Below, in pieces: positions 7,610 through 14,319 of a DNA stretch of 19,814 nt (its first letter is position 1; each line of letters opens with the position of its first letter). Under the pieces are notes generated by a model, which saw nothing but the letters and a program-made list of their open reading frames with translations, was not told the DNA's origin and ran no database searches. The stretch covers positions 1-19,814 of the forward strand of contig CAIWCQ010000473.1 in NCBI GenBank assembly GCA_903911165.1. Direction: 5' to 3'. The stretch comes from an uncultured Actinomycetes bacterium (GTDB taxonomy: Bacteria > Actinomycetota > Actinomycetes > Mycobacteriales > Mycobacteriaceae). Both the position numbers and the translations under genes were made by a program.

Positions 7610-8121
7610 ACTCAGTTCGTGATATTTCGGTGGCCCACACCCCATCGGGGGGCTACGGCGACCACAGTGTTGCGCCCTATGACCGAAAGTTTCCCGAACC
7701 AGTCCTGGCCGGCTGCGATGAGCCGCTCGCCGATGGCGCACCAGACCTGCGCGGGACATGGAGGGCATTCGAAGTCCGCGTCAACGGCGAACTCACCCCA
7801 CCCGATGACGACTCCTTGGCAGGCAGACTGCGGAGACATACCGAACGAATTGAGCAGGCCGGTAGTCGGACCGTCATTACCGGCGGTGGTGTCATTCACG
7901 ATTTCATGGCGTGCGATGGGACCGAGGAAAACGGAGTGCACGACGTGATGGCGCACGACTTCACCACACCGATTATTGTCGCTGCGTCCTACGAAGACCG
8001 CGCGCTTGTCCTTCGGCCCAAAGGTTTGCCGGGTATCGAAGTCCGGCGTTGGCTCGATGGCGATCAACTGGTGTGGGAATACGCCGCGGGTTGCACTGTT
8101 CGTCTCAATCGCGTCGACTGA
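7606..8121 (+). CDS. unrecognised protein, possible small beta-barrel (calycin-like)
   Basis: Predicted 171-residue soluble protein, no signal peptide or membrane segment. I do not recognise a family. After about 45 variable residues there is a [16 protein letters not shown] strand, then alternating short strands: [71 protein letters not shown] near the start and a string of amphipathic strands resemble lipocalin/calycin-type barrels, but this is only a shape impression. The GTG at 7606 overlaps the xseB stop by 4 nt, suggesting coupling, though the ribosome binding site is weak; in-frame GTGs at 7618 and 7630 are alternatives. The coding sequence has noticeably more A/T-ending codons than xseA, and relatives I can recall have other genes here (Rv1106c, a 3-beta-HSD, in M. 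tuberculosis), so it may be a later insertion. Confidence 0.7.
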   Translation: MNSVRDISVAHTPSGGYGDHSVAPYDRKFPEPVLAGCDEPLADGAPDLRGTWRAFEVRVNGELTPPDDDSLAGRLRRHTERIEQAGSRTVITGGGVIHDFMACDGTEENGVHDVMAHDFTTPIIVAASYEDRALVLRPKGLPGIEVRRWLDGDQLVWEYAAGCTVRLNRVD

Positions 8122-8172
8122 GACGACCCGTGAGCGGGAACGGACCCGAATCAGACTCCACCGTTCCCGGTC

Positions 8173-8217
8173 GGGCAAGATGACAGCGGGCAAGATGACA
8201 GCGGGCAAGATGGCGTA
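8173..8217 (+). repeat. 15-bp tandem repeat, three copies, upstream of SDR gene
   Basis: The unit GGGCAAGATGACAGC occurs at 8173-8187 and 8188-8202 without change; a third copy at 8203-8217 keeps the first 10 bases (GGGCAAGATG) and then diverges. It lies in the 126-nt gap between the unrecognised gene and the SDR gene, ending 30 nt before the SDR start. Each copy contains an ATG. Confidence 0.95.
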
Positions 8218-8247
8218 GCGAACAATTTCCGCGGCGAAAGGGTCCTG

Positions 8248-9024
8248 ATGGTCGACAGCCGCGTCGCCGTCGTCATAGGCGGTGCCTCCGGGATCGGCTG
8301 GGCAACCGCGAAGGTCCTCGCCGAGGAGGGCGCCCGGGTGACGATCGCCGACCGCAACACCGACGGCGCTGCCGGACGTGCCGCCGAACTCGGCGACCCG
8401 CACGCCTGGGCCGCGGTGGAAGTCACCGATGAGGACAGCGTCGCGGCCCTGTTCGACGGCGTAGTTGCTCGCGAGGGCGGCCTGCACGTGGTGGTCAACT
8501 GCGCCGGGTTCAGCGGCTTCGGCCTGATTACCGAACTCGACGCCGAGCAATTCCGTTCGGTGGTCGATGTCTGCCTTACCGGCGGCTTTCTGGTGATCAA
8601 GCACGCCGGCCGACACTTCTCCGCCGGTGCCGCGCTGGTTTCACTCACCTCGCTCAACGCCCGCCAGCCGGCGATCGGCATGAGCGCCTACTGCGCGGCC
8701 AAGGCCGGGCTGTCGATGCTGACCCAGGTCGCCGCTCTGGAACTCGGCCCACGCGGGGTGCGGGTCAATGCGGTGGCACCCGGGTTCGTGCACACCCCGC
8801 TGACTGAGGGCGCGGCACTGATACCCGGCGTCCTCGACGACTACGTCGACAACACCGCACTGGGCCGGGCCGGCACCGCCGAGGAGATCGCCGCCGCGGT
8901 GGCGTTCCTGTGCTCGCCGCAAGCCTCGTGGCTGACCGGGGAGATCCTCGATCTCAACGGCGGGGCGCACCTCAAGCGCTACCCGAATATCCAGCAGCAT
9001 CTGGACAAGCTCATGGAGCAGTGA
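8248..9024 (+). CDS. classical short-chain dehydrogenase/reductase (SDR)
   Basis: Predicted 258-residue cytosolic NAD(P)-dependent oxidoreductase. The Rossmann motif GGASGIG is at 11-17, Asp35 at the end of strand 2 (IADRN) favours NAD(H), NCAG is at 84-87, and the catalytic set is Ser135, Tyr148 and Lys152 (YCAAK), all intact. The C-terminal AEEIAAAVAFLCSP..WLTGEILDLNGG is the FabG-like signature. The start ATG at 8248 has GAAAGG about 9 nt upstream. The substrate cannot be deduced; FabG-type acyl reduction, sugar or steroid oxidation are all possible. In M. tuberculosis the gene at this place is the longer, unrelated 3-beta-hydroxysteroid dehydrogenase, so this is not its orthologue. The next gene starts 26 nt later but has its own promoter-like motif. 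Confidence 0.93.
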   Translation: MVDSRVAVVIGGASGIGWATAKVLAEEGARVTIADRNTDGAAGRAAELGDPHAWAAVEVTDEDSVAALFDGVVAREGGLHVVVNCAGFSGFGLITELDAEQFRSVVDVCLTGGFLVIKHAGRHFSAGAALVSLTSLNARQPAIGMSAYCAAKAGLSMLTQVAALELGPRGVRVNAVAPGFVHTPLTEGAALIPGVLDDYVDNTALGRAGTAEEIAAAVAFLCSPQASWLTGEILDLNGGAHLKRYPNIQQHLDKLMEQ

Positions 9025-9035
9025 CCCGGCCACGT

Positions 9036-9041
9036 TAGGGT
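9036..9041 (+). promoter_or_regulatory. candidate -10 element (TAGGGT) for the permease gene
   Basis: TAGGGT fits TAnnnT and is followed by 8 nt and the ATG at 9050, with no ribosome binding site in the spacer. This suggests a leaderless or near-leaderless transcript in addition to read-through from the SDR gene. Confidence 0.42.
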
Positions 9042-9049
9042 GCAGCACT

Positions 9050-10243
9050 ATGAAGACGGAGTTCACGCTCAGCCAGAAGCGGGCACTGGCGATCGCCACC
9101 GCGATCGCTTTGCTGTTCGGTGCCTACTTCCTGCGGCGTTATCTGATCCTTGTGGTGATTGCCGCCATCGTGGCGTATTTGTTCACCCCGGTCCACAATC
9201 GCCTGCGCGCCCGGTTCAGCGCCGGCCTGGCCACCACGCTGACCGTGCTGGCCGCGCTGGCCACCGTCGTCGTCCCGCTGAGCCTGCTCATCACCGTCGC
9301 CACATTTCAAGTTTCCCGAATGCTGGTCGGACTTGCGGATTGGGCGAAAACCGCTGACCTCAACGCGCTCGGCAATCGTGGCGTCGAACTGGTGAATCAG
9401 TTGCTGGGAAAGCTCCCCTTCGACACTCCCCCCATCACACCCGACTCGCTGCGCGCACCCGTAGTCACCGCCGCCCAGAACGTTGGCGAATGGCTGCTGC
9501 GCACACTGCAAGGTGCCGCCGGAGGCGCCATCGGCTTCATCACGGCGGCGATCATTTTTCTTTACGTGCTGATTTCACTGCTGTCCAACCGGGCCGAAGT
9601 ACTCATGCTCATTCGCCGCCTCAACCCCCTCGGCATGGAGGTGACCGACCTGTATCTGGCCAAGATGGGCGCCATGGTTCGCGGTGCCGTACGAGGTCAG
9701 TTCATCATCGCGGTAATTCAGGGCATGCTCGGCGCGATTTCTATCTACATCGCCGGCTTCCACGACGCGTTCTTCATCATCGCGATCTTCCTCATCGCAC
9801 TGTCCCTCATTCCTCTCGGCAGCGGAATCGTCACCATTCCATTCGGGATCGGCATGATGATCTTCGGCAACATCGCCGGCGGCGCCTTCGTGGTGCTGTT
9901 CCACCTGATCGGCATCACCAATGTCGATAACTTCCTGCGGCCGATCCTGGTGCCGAAGGAGGCAAAGCTGGACTCGGCGTTGATGCTGTTGTCGGTATTC
10001 TCCGGAATCGCGATGTTCGGGTTCTTCGGTATCGTGCTCGGCCCGGTGCTGATGATCATGATCGTCACCACGATCTCGGTGTATCTGGAGGTCTACAAGG
10101 GCGTCGAGATGGACGCTGAGCCACCGCCTGAGGAGAAGAAACACCGAAAGTGGTTCAAGCGCAAGAAGGTAGTCGCCCCGCCGGCCGCGGACGAGCCAGT
10201 TGTGCCCGTCGTCGTGACCGCGCCTAGCCCAACCGCTCTTTGA
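9050..10243 (+). CDS. AI-2E family transporter (PerM/Rv1101c-like membrane protein)
   Basis: Predicted 397-residue polytopic membrane protein. Hydrophobic segments: about 10-30 and 32-48, a pair at about 60-82, then after a roughly 80-residue soluble stretch a helix at about 160-182, followed by three to four helices between about 215 and 345. The region ISIYIAGFHDAFFIIAIFLIALSLIPLGSGIVTIPFGI carries the family's conserved PxxG-rich turn, and NFLRPILVPKEAKLDSALMLLSVFSGI the conserved C-terminal motif. The last about 50 residues are a Glu/Lys/Pro-rich cytoplasmic tail. The family was named for AI-2 export in E. coli, but members also act as Na+/H+ antiporters or have unknown substrates; M. tuberculosis Rv1101c (PerM) is linked to cell division stability. 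The 3' end overlaps the convergent hydrolase gene by 20 nt. Confidence 0.9.
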   Translation: MKTEFTLSQKRALAIATAIALLFGAYFLRRYLILVVIAAIVAYLFTPVHNRLRARFSAGLATTLTVLAALATVVVPLSLLITVATFQVSRMLVGLADWAKTADLNALGNRGVELVNQLLGKLPFDTPPITPDSLRAPVVTAAQNVGEWLLRTLQGAAGGAIGFITAAIIFLYVLISLLSNRAEVLMLIRRLNPLGMEVTDLYLAKMGAMVRGAVRGQFIIAVIQGMLGAISIYIAGFHDAFFIIAIFLIALSLIPLGSGIVTIPFGIGMMIFGNIAGGAFVVLFHLIGITNVDNFLRPILVPKEAKLDSALMLLSVFSGIAMFGFFGIVLGPVLMIMIVTTISVYLEVYKGVEMDAEPPPEEKKHRKWFKRKKVVAPPAADEPVVPVVVTAPSPTAL

Positions 10244-11021
10244 GAAATTCCACCACTCGCTTGCGTGCCGCGTAGGCAGGGTTCCCGGGCGTCTCGCGCA
10301 CCTCCAGGGTGAGCACCGAGTGGGCCATCCGGCCGAAACCGCCCGGGTTGCCCTTGGCTGAGTCGAGTTCGATAACCTCGAACGCGTCGCCCAACCGGTC
10401 CTTGAGGGTCCTGAACCGCTCGGCCGGCACCAGGGGGTCTCCGCTGAACCGCAGACCCAGAGCGCACAGGCCTTCGTCGGCGGCGCGCTTCTCGATGATC
10501 TTGAGTTCGGCATCGGTGACACCGGAATCGGCGCGCTGTCGGGGTGTCAGCGGCATCGGCAACGAGGGCTGACTCATGACCGGCGCCAGCACGCTGTCGT
10601 CGACAGCCGCAGCCAGAGCGAATCCACCCGAGAAGCACTGACCGATCACACCGACGCCGCGGCCGGGGGTCTTGGCGTTGAGGTCACGGGCCAACGCGCG
10701 AAGGTAGTGGCTGATCGGTCGATCCTTGTTGGTCGCGAAGGCGGCGAACTCCTTTGCGACGCAACCGCGAGCGATGACACCGAGCGCACCGGCCCGAACG
10801 GCCGGAGCCCCGGGCGTGCCGTACAGCGACGGAATGACCACGGTGAAGCCGTTGTCTACCAGGTGATTTCCCAGCGCGAGCACGCCCGGATGGATGCCGG
10901 GCATCTCGGGGATCAGCACGACTCCCGGACCTGCACCCTTACGGTAAACGTCATAGGTGAATCCGGCCGCGCTGAATGGCTCGCGCATCCAGCCGGTGAG
11001 ATCTGCTTCGGGTGCGGTCAC
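10224..11021 (-). CDS. dienelactone hydrolase family protein
   Basis: Predicted 265-residue soluble alpha/beta hydrolase. The sequence has the dienelactone-hydrolase arrangement with a cysteine nucleophile: Glu39 (IPEMPGIHP), Cys129 (GQCFSGG), Asp195 (SGDPLVP) and His234 (MAHSVLTLE), matching Glu36-Cys123-Asp171-His202 of the Pseudomonas enzyme in order. This suggests hydrolysis of a lactone or activated ester, though many actinobacterial members have no known substrate. The GTG start at 11021 has an AGGAA ribosome binding site that overlaps the stop of the DUF4245 gene; the gap is 8 nt, so the two are co-transcribed. The 3' end overlaps the convergent permease gene by 20 nt. I do not recall this gene between Rv1100 and Rv1101c in M. 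tuberculosis. Confidence 0.9.
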   Translation of the reverse strand: MTAPEADLTGWMREPFSAAGFTYDVYRKGAGPGVVLIPEMPGIHPGVLALGNHLVDNGFTVVIPSLYGTPGAPAVRAGALGVIARGCVAKEFAAFATNKDRPISHYLRALARDLNAKTPGRGVGVIGQCFSGGFALAAAVDDSVLAPVMSQPSLPMPLTPRQRADSGVTDAELKIIEKRAADEGLCALGLRFSGDPLVPAERFRTLKDRLGDAFEVIELDSAKGNPGGFGRMAHSVLTLEVRETPGNPAYAARKRVVEFLKERLG

Positions 11022-11029
11022 AGCGGTTC

Positions 11030-11755
11030 CTATCGGTTGGGAGTAAGCGGCGTCTGGGTTTGGGTTGCGCTCGCCAGGGTTCGGAAGTCGTCGGTGAAAC
11101 CAGCGCCGGTAATCGCGAGCTGCACCGGCCGTCCGGTCGCGCTCAAACGGGTGGTCCAGACCGGCTCGGTGCCCTCACCGCCCTGATAGACAACCCATTT
11201 CACGCCATCGACATCCTGCACGCCGCTCGGGTAGACCGAATTGTGTATCGACTGAACCAGTGTGGTCTCGTCGGCGTCACTCTGGGAGAGGCTGACGTAC
11301 ATCTTCGACGGCGCGATGTAGCCGACCCGGGCGACGACGGCGCGTTGCCGCTCGCCGGTTCCCGGATCGGTCCGCCCGGCTTCGATTCCGGTGCGGGTCC
11401 CGGAGTTCGATTGCCAGCCCGCCGGCAAGGCGGGTAGCCGGATCGGGAAGTTCAATGCATTCGCGTCATCCTGCAGTGCCGCCGCCGCATCGTAGGTCGG
11501 GATAGCGCCGTCGGCCGGACCGTTGGGCCGAAACGAGCACATCCCCACCAGTCCGGCCAGCACGACGCAGGCCAGCACCAATGGCGCCAGCGACCAGAAC
11601 ATGTCGCGGCCGTCCTGCAGGAGCCTGGGCTTGGCGGGTTTCGGAGCCGGGCCGCCGGCGACATCAAACCCCGGAGCCGGGCCGCCGGCGACATCAAACT
11701 CCGGAGCCGGTCCGGGGTCAGAGATCTCTGGTTCCGACTGCGGCGGGTTCGTCAC
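11030..11755 (-). CDS. DUF4245 domain membrane-anchored protein (Rv1100-like)
   Basis: Predicted 241-residue protein. Residues 1-45 are a cytosolic Pro/Ala/Gly/Asp-rich segment with two copies of a 10-residue PAPxFDVAGG repeat, followed by a basic patch, a single transmembrane helix at about 55-73 ([17 protein letters not shown]) and an extracytoplasmic DUF4245 domain of about 160 residues (..[10 protein letters not shown].., ..[15 protein letters not shown].., ..[20 protein letters not shown]..). I set the start at GTG 11755 since it has a -10-like GATACT 7 nt upstream; an ATG at 11818 lies in frame but would overlap glpX. Divergent from glpX, 8 nt ahead of the DLH-like gene. Function of the family is unknown. 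Confidence 0.85.
   Translation of the reverse strand: MTNPPQSEPEISDPGPAPEFDVAGGPAPGFDVAGGPAPKPAKPRLLQDGRDMFWSLAPLVLACVVLAGLVGMCSFRPNGPADGAIPTYDAAAALQDDANALNFPIRLPALPAGWQSNSGTRTGIEAGRTDPGTGERQRAVVARVGYIAPSKMYVSLSQSDADETTLVQSIHNSVYPSGVQDVDGVKWVVYQGGEGTEPVWTTRLSATGRPVQLAITGAGFTDDFRTLASATQTQTPLTPNR
11642..11701. repeat. 30-bp in-frame tandem repeat in the DUF4245 gene
   Basis: Two nearly identical 30-bp units (11642-11671 and 11672-11701, differing only near the end) are followed by the first 9 bases of a third at 11702. They encode the PAPxFDVAGG decapeptide repeat in the cytosolic linker. The length is a multiple of three, so copy-number change would keep the frame. Confidence 0.95.
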
Positions 11756-11762
11756 GGGTTCC

Positions 11763-11768
11763 AGTATC
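11763..11768 (-). promoter_or_regulatory. candidate -10 element (GATACT) for the DUF4245 gene
   Basis: On the minus strand GATACT has the two strongest -10 positions (A at 2, T at 6) and is followed by 7 nt and the GTG at 11755. No good ribosome binding site is present. A leaderless start is plausible but weakly supported. Confidence 0.33.
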
Positions 11769-11797
11769 CCAGGTCTGGACGAATGACGTGGTTCTGG

Positions 11798-11803
11798 GAC
11801 AAT
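11798..11803 (+). promoter_or_regulatory. candidate -10 element (GACAAT) for glpX
   Basis: GACAAT keeps A at position 2 and T at position 6 and is followed by exactly 6 nt before the ATG at 11810. This favours 11810 over the in-frame ATG at 11783 as the glpX start, with a leaderless mRNA. Confidence 0.38.
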
Positions 11804-11809
11804 CTGCGG

Positions 11810-12841
11810 ATGCCACAAGCCCGCCGCCGCGAAGCCCCCGACCGCAACCTTGCCCTAGAACTGGTTCGGGTGACCGAGGCCGGCGCCATGGCCGCCGGAC
11901 GCTGGGTCGGCCGCGGTGACAAAGAGGGTGGGGACGGCGCCGCGGTCGACGCGATGCGACAGTTGGTCAATACGGTGTCGATGCGCGGGGTGGTGGTCAT
12001 CGGCGAGGGCGAGAAGGACAACGCCCCGATGCTGTACAACGGCGAGGAGGTCGGTAACGGAGACGGGCCGGCCTGCGATTTCGCCGTCGACCCGGTCGAC
12101 GGCACCACGTTGATGAGCAAGGGTATGCCGAATGCGATCTCCGTACTGGCGGTGGCCGAACGGGGCGCGATGTTCGATCCGTCGGCCGTGTTCTACATGA
12201 ACAAGATCGCCGTCGGCCCCGATGCCGTCGACGCCATCGATATCACCGCGCCGATCGGCGAGAACGTTCGTCGTGTCGCGAAGGCTAAGAATTCCAGCGT
12301 CGGGGACCTGACGGTGTGCATCCTTGACCGGCCCCGCCACCAGCAGTTGATCGCCGACGTCCGTGCGGCCGGGGCTCGCATCCGGCTGATCACCGACGGT
12401 GACGTCGCCGGAGCGATCTCGGCCTGTAGGCCGGACTCGGGCACCGACATGCTCGCCGGCATCGGCGGCACTCCCGAGGGAATCATCACCGCGGCGGCCA
12501 TCCGCTGCATGGGTGGCGCGATCCAGGCTCAACTCGCGCCGACCGACGAGGTCGAACGACGCAAGGCTATCGACCGCGGCCACGACCTGAATCGGGTGCT
12601 GGACACCAACGACCTGGTTTCCGGTGAGAACGTCTTCTTCTGCGCCACCGGAGTCACCGACGGGGATCTACTCAAGGGCGTCCGTTTCTTCGGTGGCGGA
12701 TGCACCACCCAGTCGATCGTCATGCGCTCCAAGTCCGGCACCGTTCGGACCATCGATTCCTTCCACCGGCTATCGAAACTCAGCGAGTACTCCGCAGTCG
12801 ACTTCACCGGCGACGCCGCCGCCCCCCACCCGCTTCCCTAG
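11810..12841 (+). CDS. glpX: fructose-1,6-bisphosphatase class II
   Basis: Predicted 343-residue (from ATG 11810) cytosolic enzyme of gluconeogenesis. The metal and phosphate motifs are clear: GEGEKD (65-70) and the lithium-sensitive phosphatase motif DPVDGTT (94-100), followed by [13 protein letters not shown] and the long conserved stretch [33 protein letters not shown]. The C-terminus [25 protein letters not shown] is standard for GlpX. Mycobacteria rely on this class II enzyme. An in-frame ATG at 11783 would add nine residues; I prefer 11810 because the family body starts with [15 protein letters not shown] a few residues later and a -10-like motif lies 6 nt upstream. Divergent from the DUF4245 gene and 74 nt ahead of fum, with which it is probably co-transcribed. 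Equivalent to Rv1099c. Confidence 0.96.
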   Translation: MPQARRREAPDRNLALELVRVTEAGAMAAGRWVGRGDKEGGDGAAVDAMRQLVNTVSMRGVVVIGEGEKDNAPMLYNGEEVGNGDGPACDFAVDPVDGTTLMSKGMPNAISVLAVAERGAMFDPSAVFYMNKIAVGPDAVDAIDITAPIGENVRRVAKAKNSSVGDLTVCILDRPRHQQLIADVRAAGARIRLITDGDVAGAISACRPDSGTDMLAGIGGTPEGIITAAAIRCMGGAIQAQLAPTDEVERRKAIDRGHDLNRVLDTNDLVSGENVFFCATGVTDGDLLKGVRFFGGGCTTQSIVMRSKSGTVRTIDSFHRLSKLSEYSAVDFTGDAAAPHPLP

Positions 12842-12887
12842 ATACCGACTCCCCCGATACCCAACTCCCCCGAGACCCGACTCCCCC
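12841..12887 (+). repeat. 15-16 bp C-rich tandem repeat between glpX and fum
   Basis: Three imperfect units starting at the last base of the glpX stop: 12841-12855, 12856-12871 and 12872-12887. Each is of the form GAxACC(C)xACTCCCCC and ends in a run of five C. Remaining sequence to fum holds the AAGGAAG ribosome binding site. The other strand carries three G5 runs with 10-11 nt spacers. Confidence 0.9.
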
Positions 12888-12915
12888 GCACCGATCGAAC
12901 AACAGCAAGGAAGAT

Positions 12916-14319
12916 ATGACCATCGAAGGCGAGTACCGCATTGAGCACGACACCATGGGCGAGGTCCGGGTTCCGGTCAACGCTCTATGGCGGGCTCAGA
13001 CCCAGCGGGCCGTGGAGAACTTCCCGATCTCCTTCCGCGGACTGGATCGCAACCAGGTCCGGGCGATGGCCCTGCTGAAAGCGGCCTGCGCGCAGGTGAA
13101 CAAGGATCTCGGCCTGCTGGCCGCCGAGAAGGCCGACGCCATCATCGCCGCTGCGGGAGAGATCGCCGACGGTAAACACGATGATCACTTCCCCATCGAC
13201 GTGTTCCAGACCGGTTCGGGAACTAGTTCGAACATGAACGCCAACGAGGTCATCGCTTCGATCTGCGCACGCGACGGCGTCGAGGTGCACCCCAACGACG
13301 ACGTCAACATGTCGCAGTCCTCCAACGACACATTCCCGACCTCGACACATATCGCCGCCACCGAAGCCGCTGTGCGTCAACTGATTCCAGCGCTGGAGGT
13401 GCTACACGATTCGCTGGCGGTCAAGGCCACCCAGTGGCGCACCGTCGTCAAATCAGGCCGTACGCACTTAATGGATGCCGTTCCGGTCACCCTCGGCCAG
13501 GAGTTCGGCGGCTACGCGCGCCAGATCGAGGCCGGTATAGAGAGGGTACGTGGGTCACTTCCCCGCCTTGGCGAACTCGCCATCGGCGGCACCGCCGTCG
13601 GCACCGGCCTGAACGCGCCCGACGGGTTCGGCGCCAAGGTGGTCGACGTACTCATCGCCCAGACCGGGTTGGCCGAGTTACGCACGGCGAGAAATTCTTT
13701 CGAGGCCCAGGCCGCTCGGGACGGACTGGTCGAGGCATCCGGTGCACTCAAGACCATCGCGGTGTCACTGACAAAGATCGCCAACGACATCCGGTGGATG
13801 GGATCGGGTCCATTGACCGGTCTGGGCGAACTGCATCTACCCGATCTACAGCCGGGTTCGTCGATCATGCCGGGCAAGGTGAACCCGGTGATCCCTGAGG
13901 CGGTGACCCAGGTGGCGGCTCAGGTGATCGGCAACGACGCCGCCATCACCGTGGGCGGGATGTCGGGTGCGTTCGAACTCAACGTCTACATCCCGATGAT
14001 GGCGCGCAACTTATTGGAGTCGTTCACCCTGCTGGCCAACGTTTCCCGGCTGTTCGCGCAGCGCTGCATCGACGGCCTGGTGGCCGACGAGGACCGGCTA
14101 CGCCGCCTCGCCGAGTCTTCCCCGTCGATCGTGACCCCGTTGAACTCGGCTATCGGTTACGAGGAGGCGGCGGCGGTGGCCAAGGAGGCCCTCAAGGGCC
14201 GCAAGACGATTCGGCAAACCGTCATCGATCGTGGCCTGATCGGCGAGAAACTCTCTGAGGAGGAGATGGATCGCCGCCTCGATGTGCTGGCAATGGCGAA
14301 GGTCCGCGACGAGGGCTAA
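12916..14319 (+). CDS. fum: fumarate hydratase class II
   Basis: Predicted 467-residue iron-independent fumarase (fumarate to malate, TCA cycle), normal length for the tetrameric class II enzyme. It has [16 protein letters not shown] near 96-111, the region of the catalytic base [11 protein letters not shown] with His184 (180-190), and the superfamily signature [11 protein letters not shown] at 314-324 holding the catalytic serine loop. The ATG at 12916 is preceded by AAGGAAG; the frame is open much further upstream into glpX, but those starts have no support and the protein begins normally with [20 protein letters not shown]. Follows glpX by 74 nt. The TAA stop overlaps the convergent antiporter stop by 4 nt. 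Equivalent to Rv1098c. Confidence 0.97.
   Translation: MTIEGEYRIEHDTMGEVRVPVNALWRAQTQRAVENFPISFRGLDRNQVRAMALLKAACAQVNKDLGLLAAEKADAIIAAAGEIADGKHDDHFPIDVFQTGSGTSSNMNANEVIASICARDGVEVHPNDDVNMSQSSNDTFPTSTHIAATEAAVRQLIPALEVLHDSLAVKATQWRTVVKSGRTHLMDAVPVTLGQEFGGYARQIEAGIERVRGSLPRLGELAIGGTAVGTGLNAPDGFGAKVVDVLIAQTGLAELRTARNSFEAQAARDGLVEASGALKTIAVSLTKIANDIRWMGSGPLTGLGELHLPDLQPGSSIMPGKVNPVIPEAVTQVAAQVIGNDAAITVGGMSGAFELNVYIPMMARNLLESFTLLANVSRLFAQRCIDGLVADEDRLRRLAESSPSIVTPLNSAIGYEEAAAVAKEALKGRKTIRQTVIDRGLIGEKLSEEEMDRRLDVLAMAKVRDEG

Noticed and set aside
8173..8217. CRISPR array or MIRU-type element
   Set aside because: The units are 15 bp with no spacers, and only three; no cas genes nearby. It is a simple tandem repeat.
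7976..8218. 80-codon plus-strand frame over the 3' end of the unknown gene and the 15-bp repeat
   Set aside because: Mostly a shifted frame of the unknown gene. Only the short final repeat-encoded part is kept as a finding.
12700..12915. N-terminal extension of fumarase into glpX and the repeat
   Set aside because: The frame is open, but the ATG at 12916 has a good ribosome binding site and gives the normal fumarase N-terminus; the extension reads His/Arg/Pro-rich repeat sequence.
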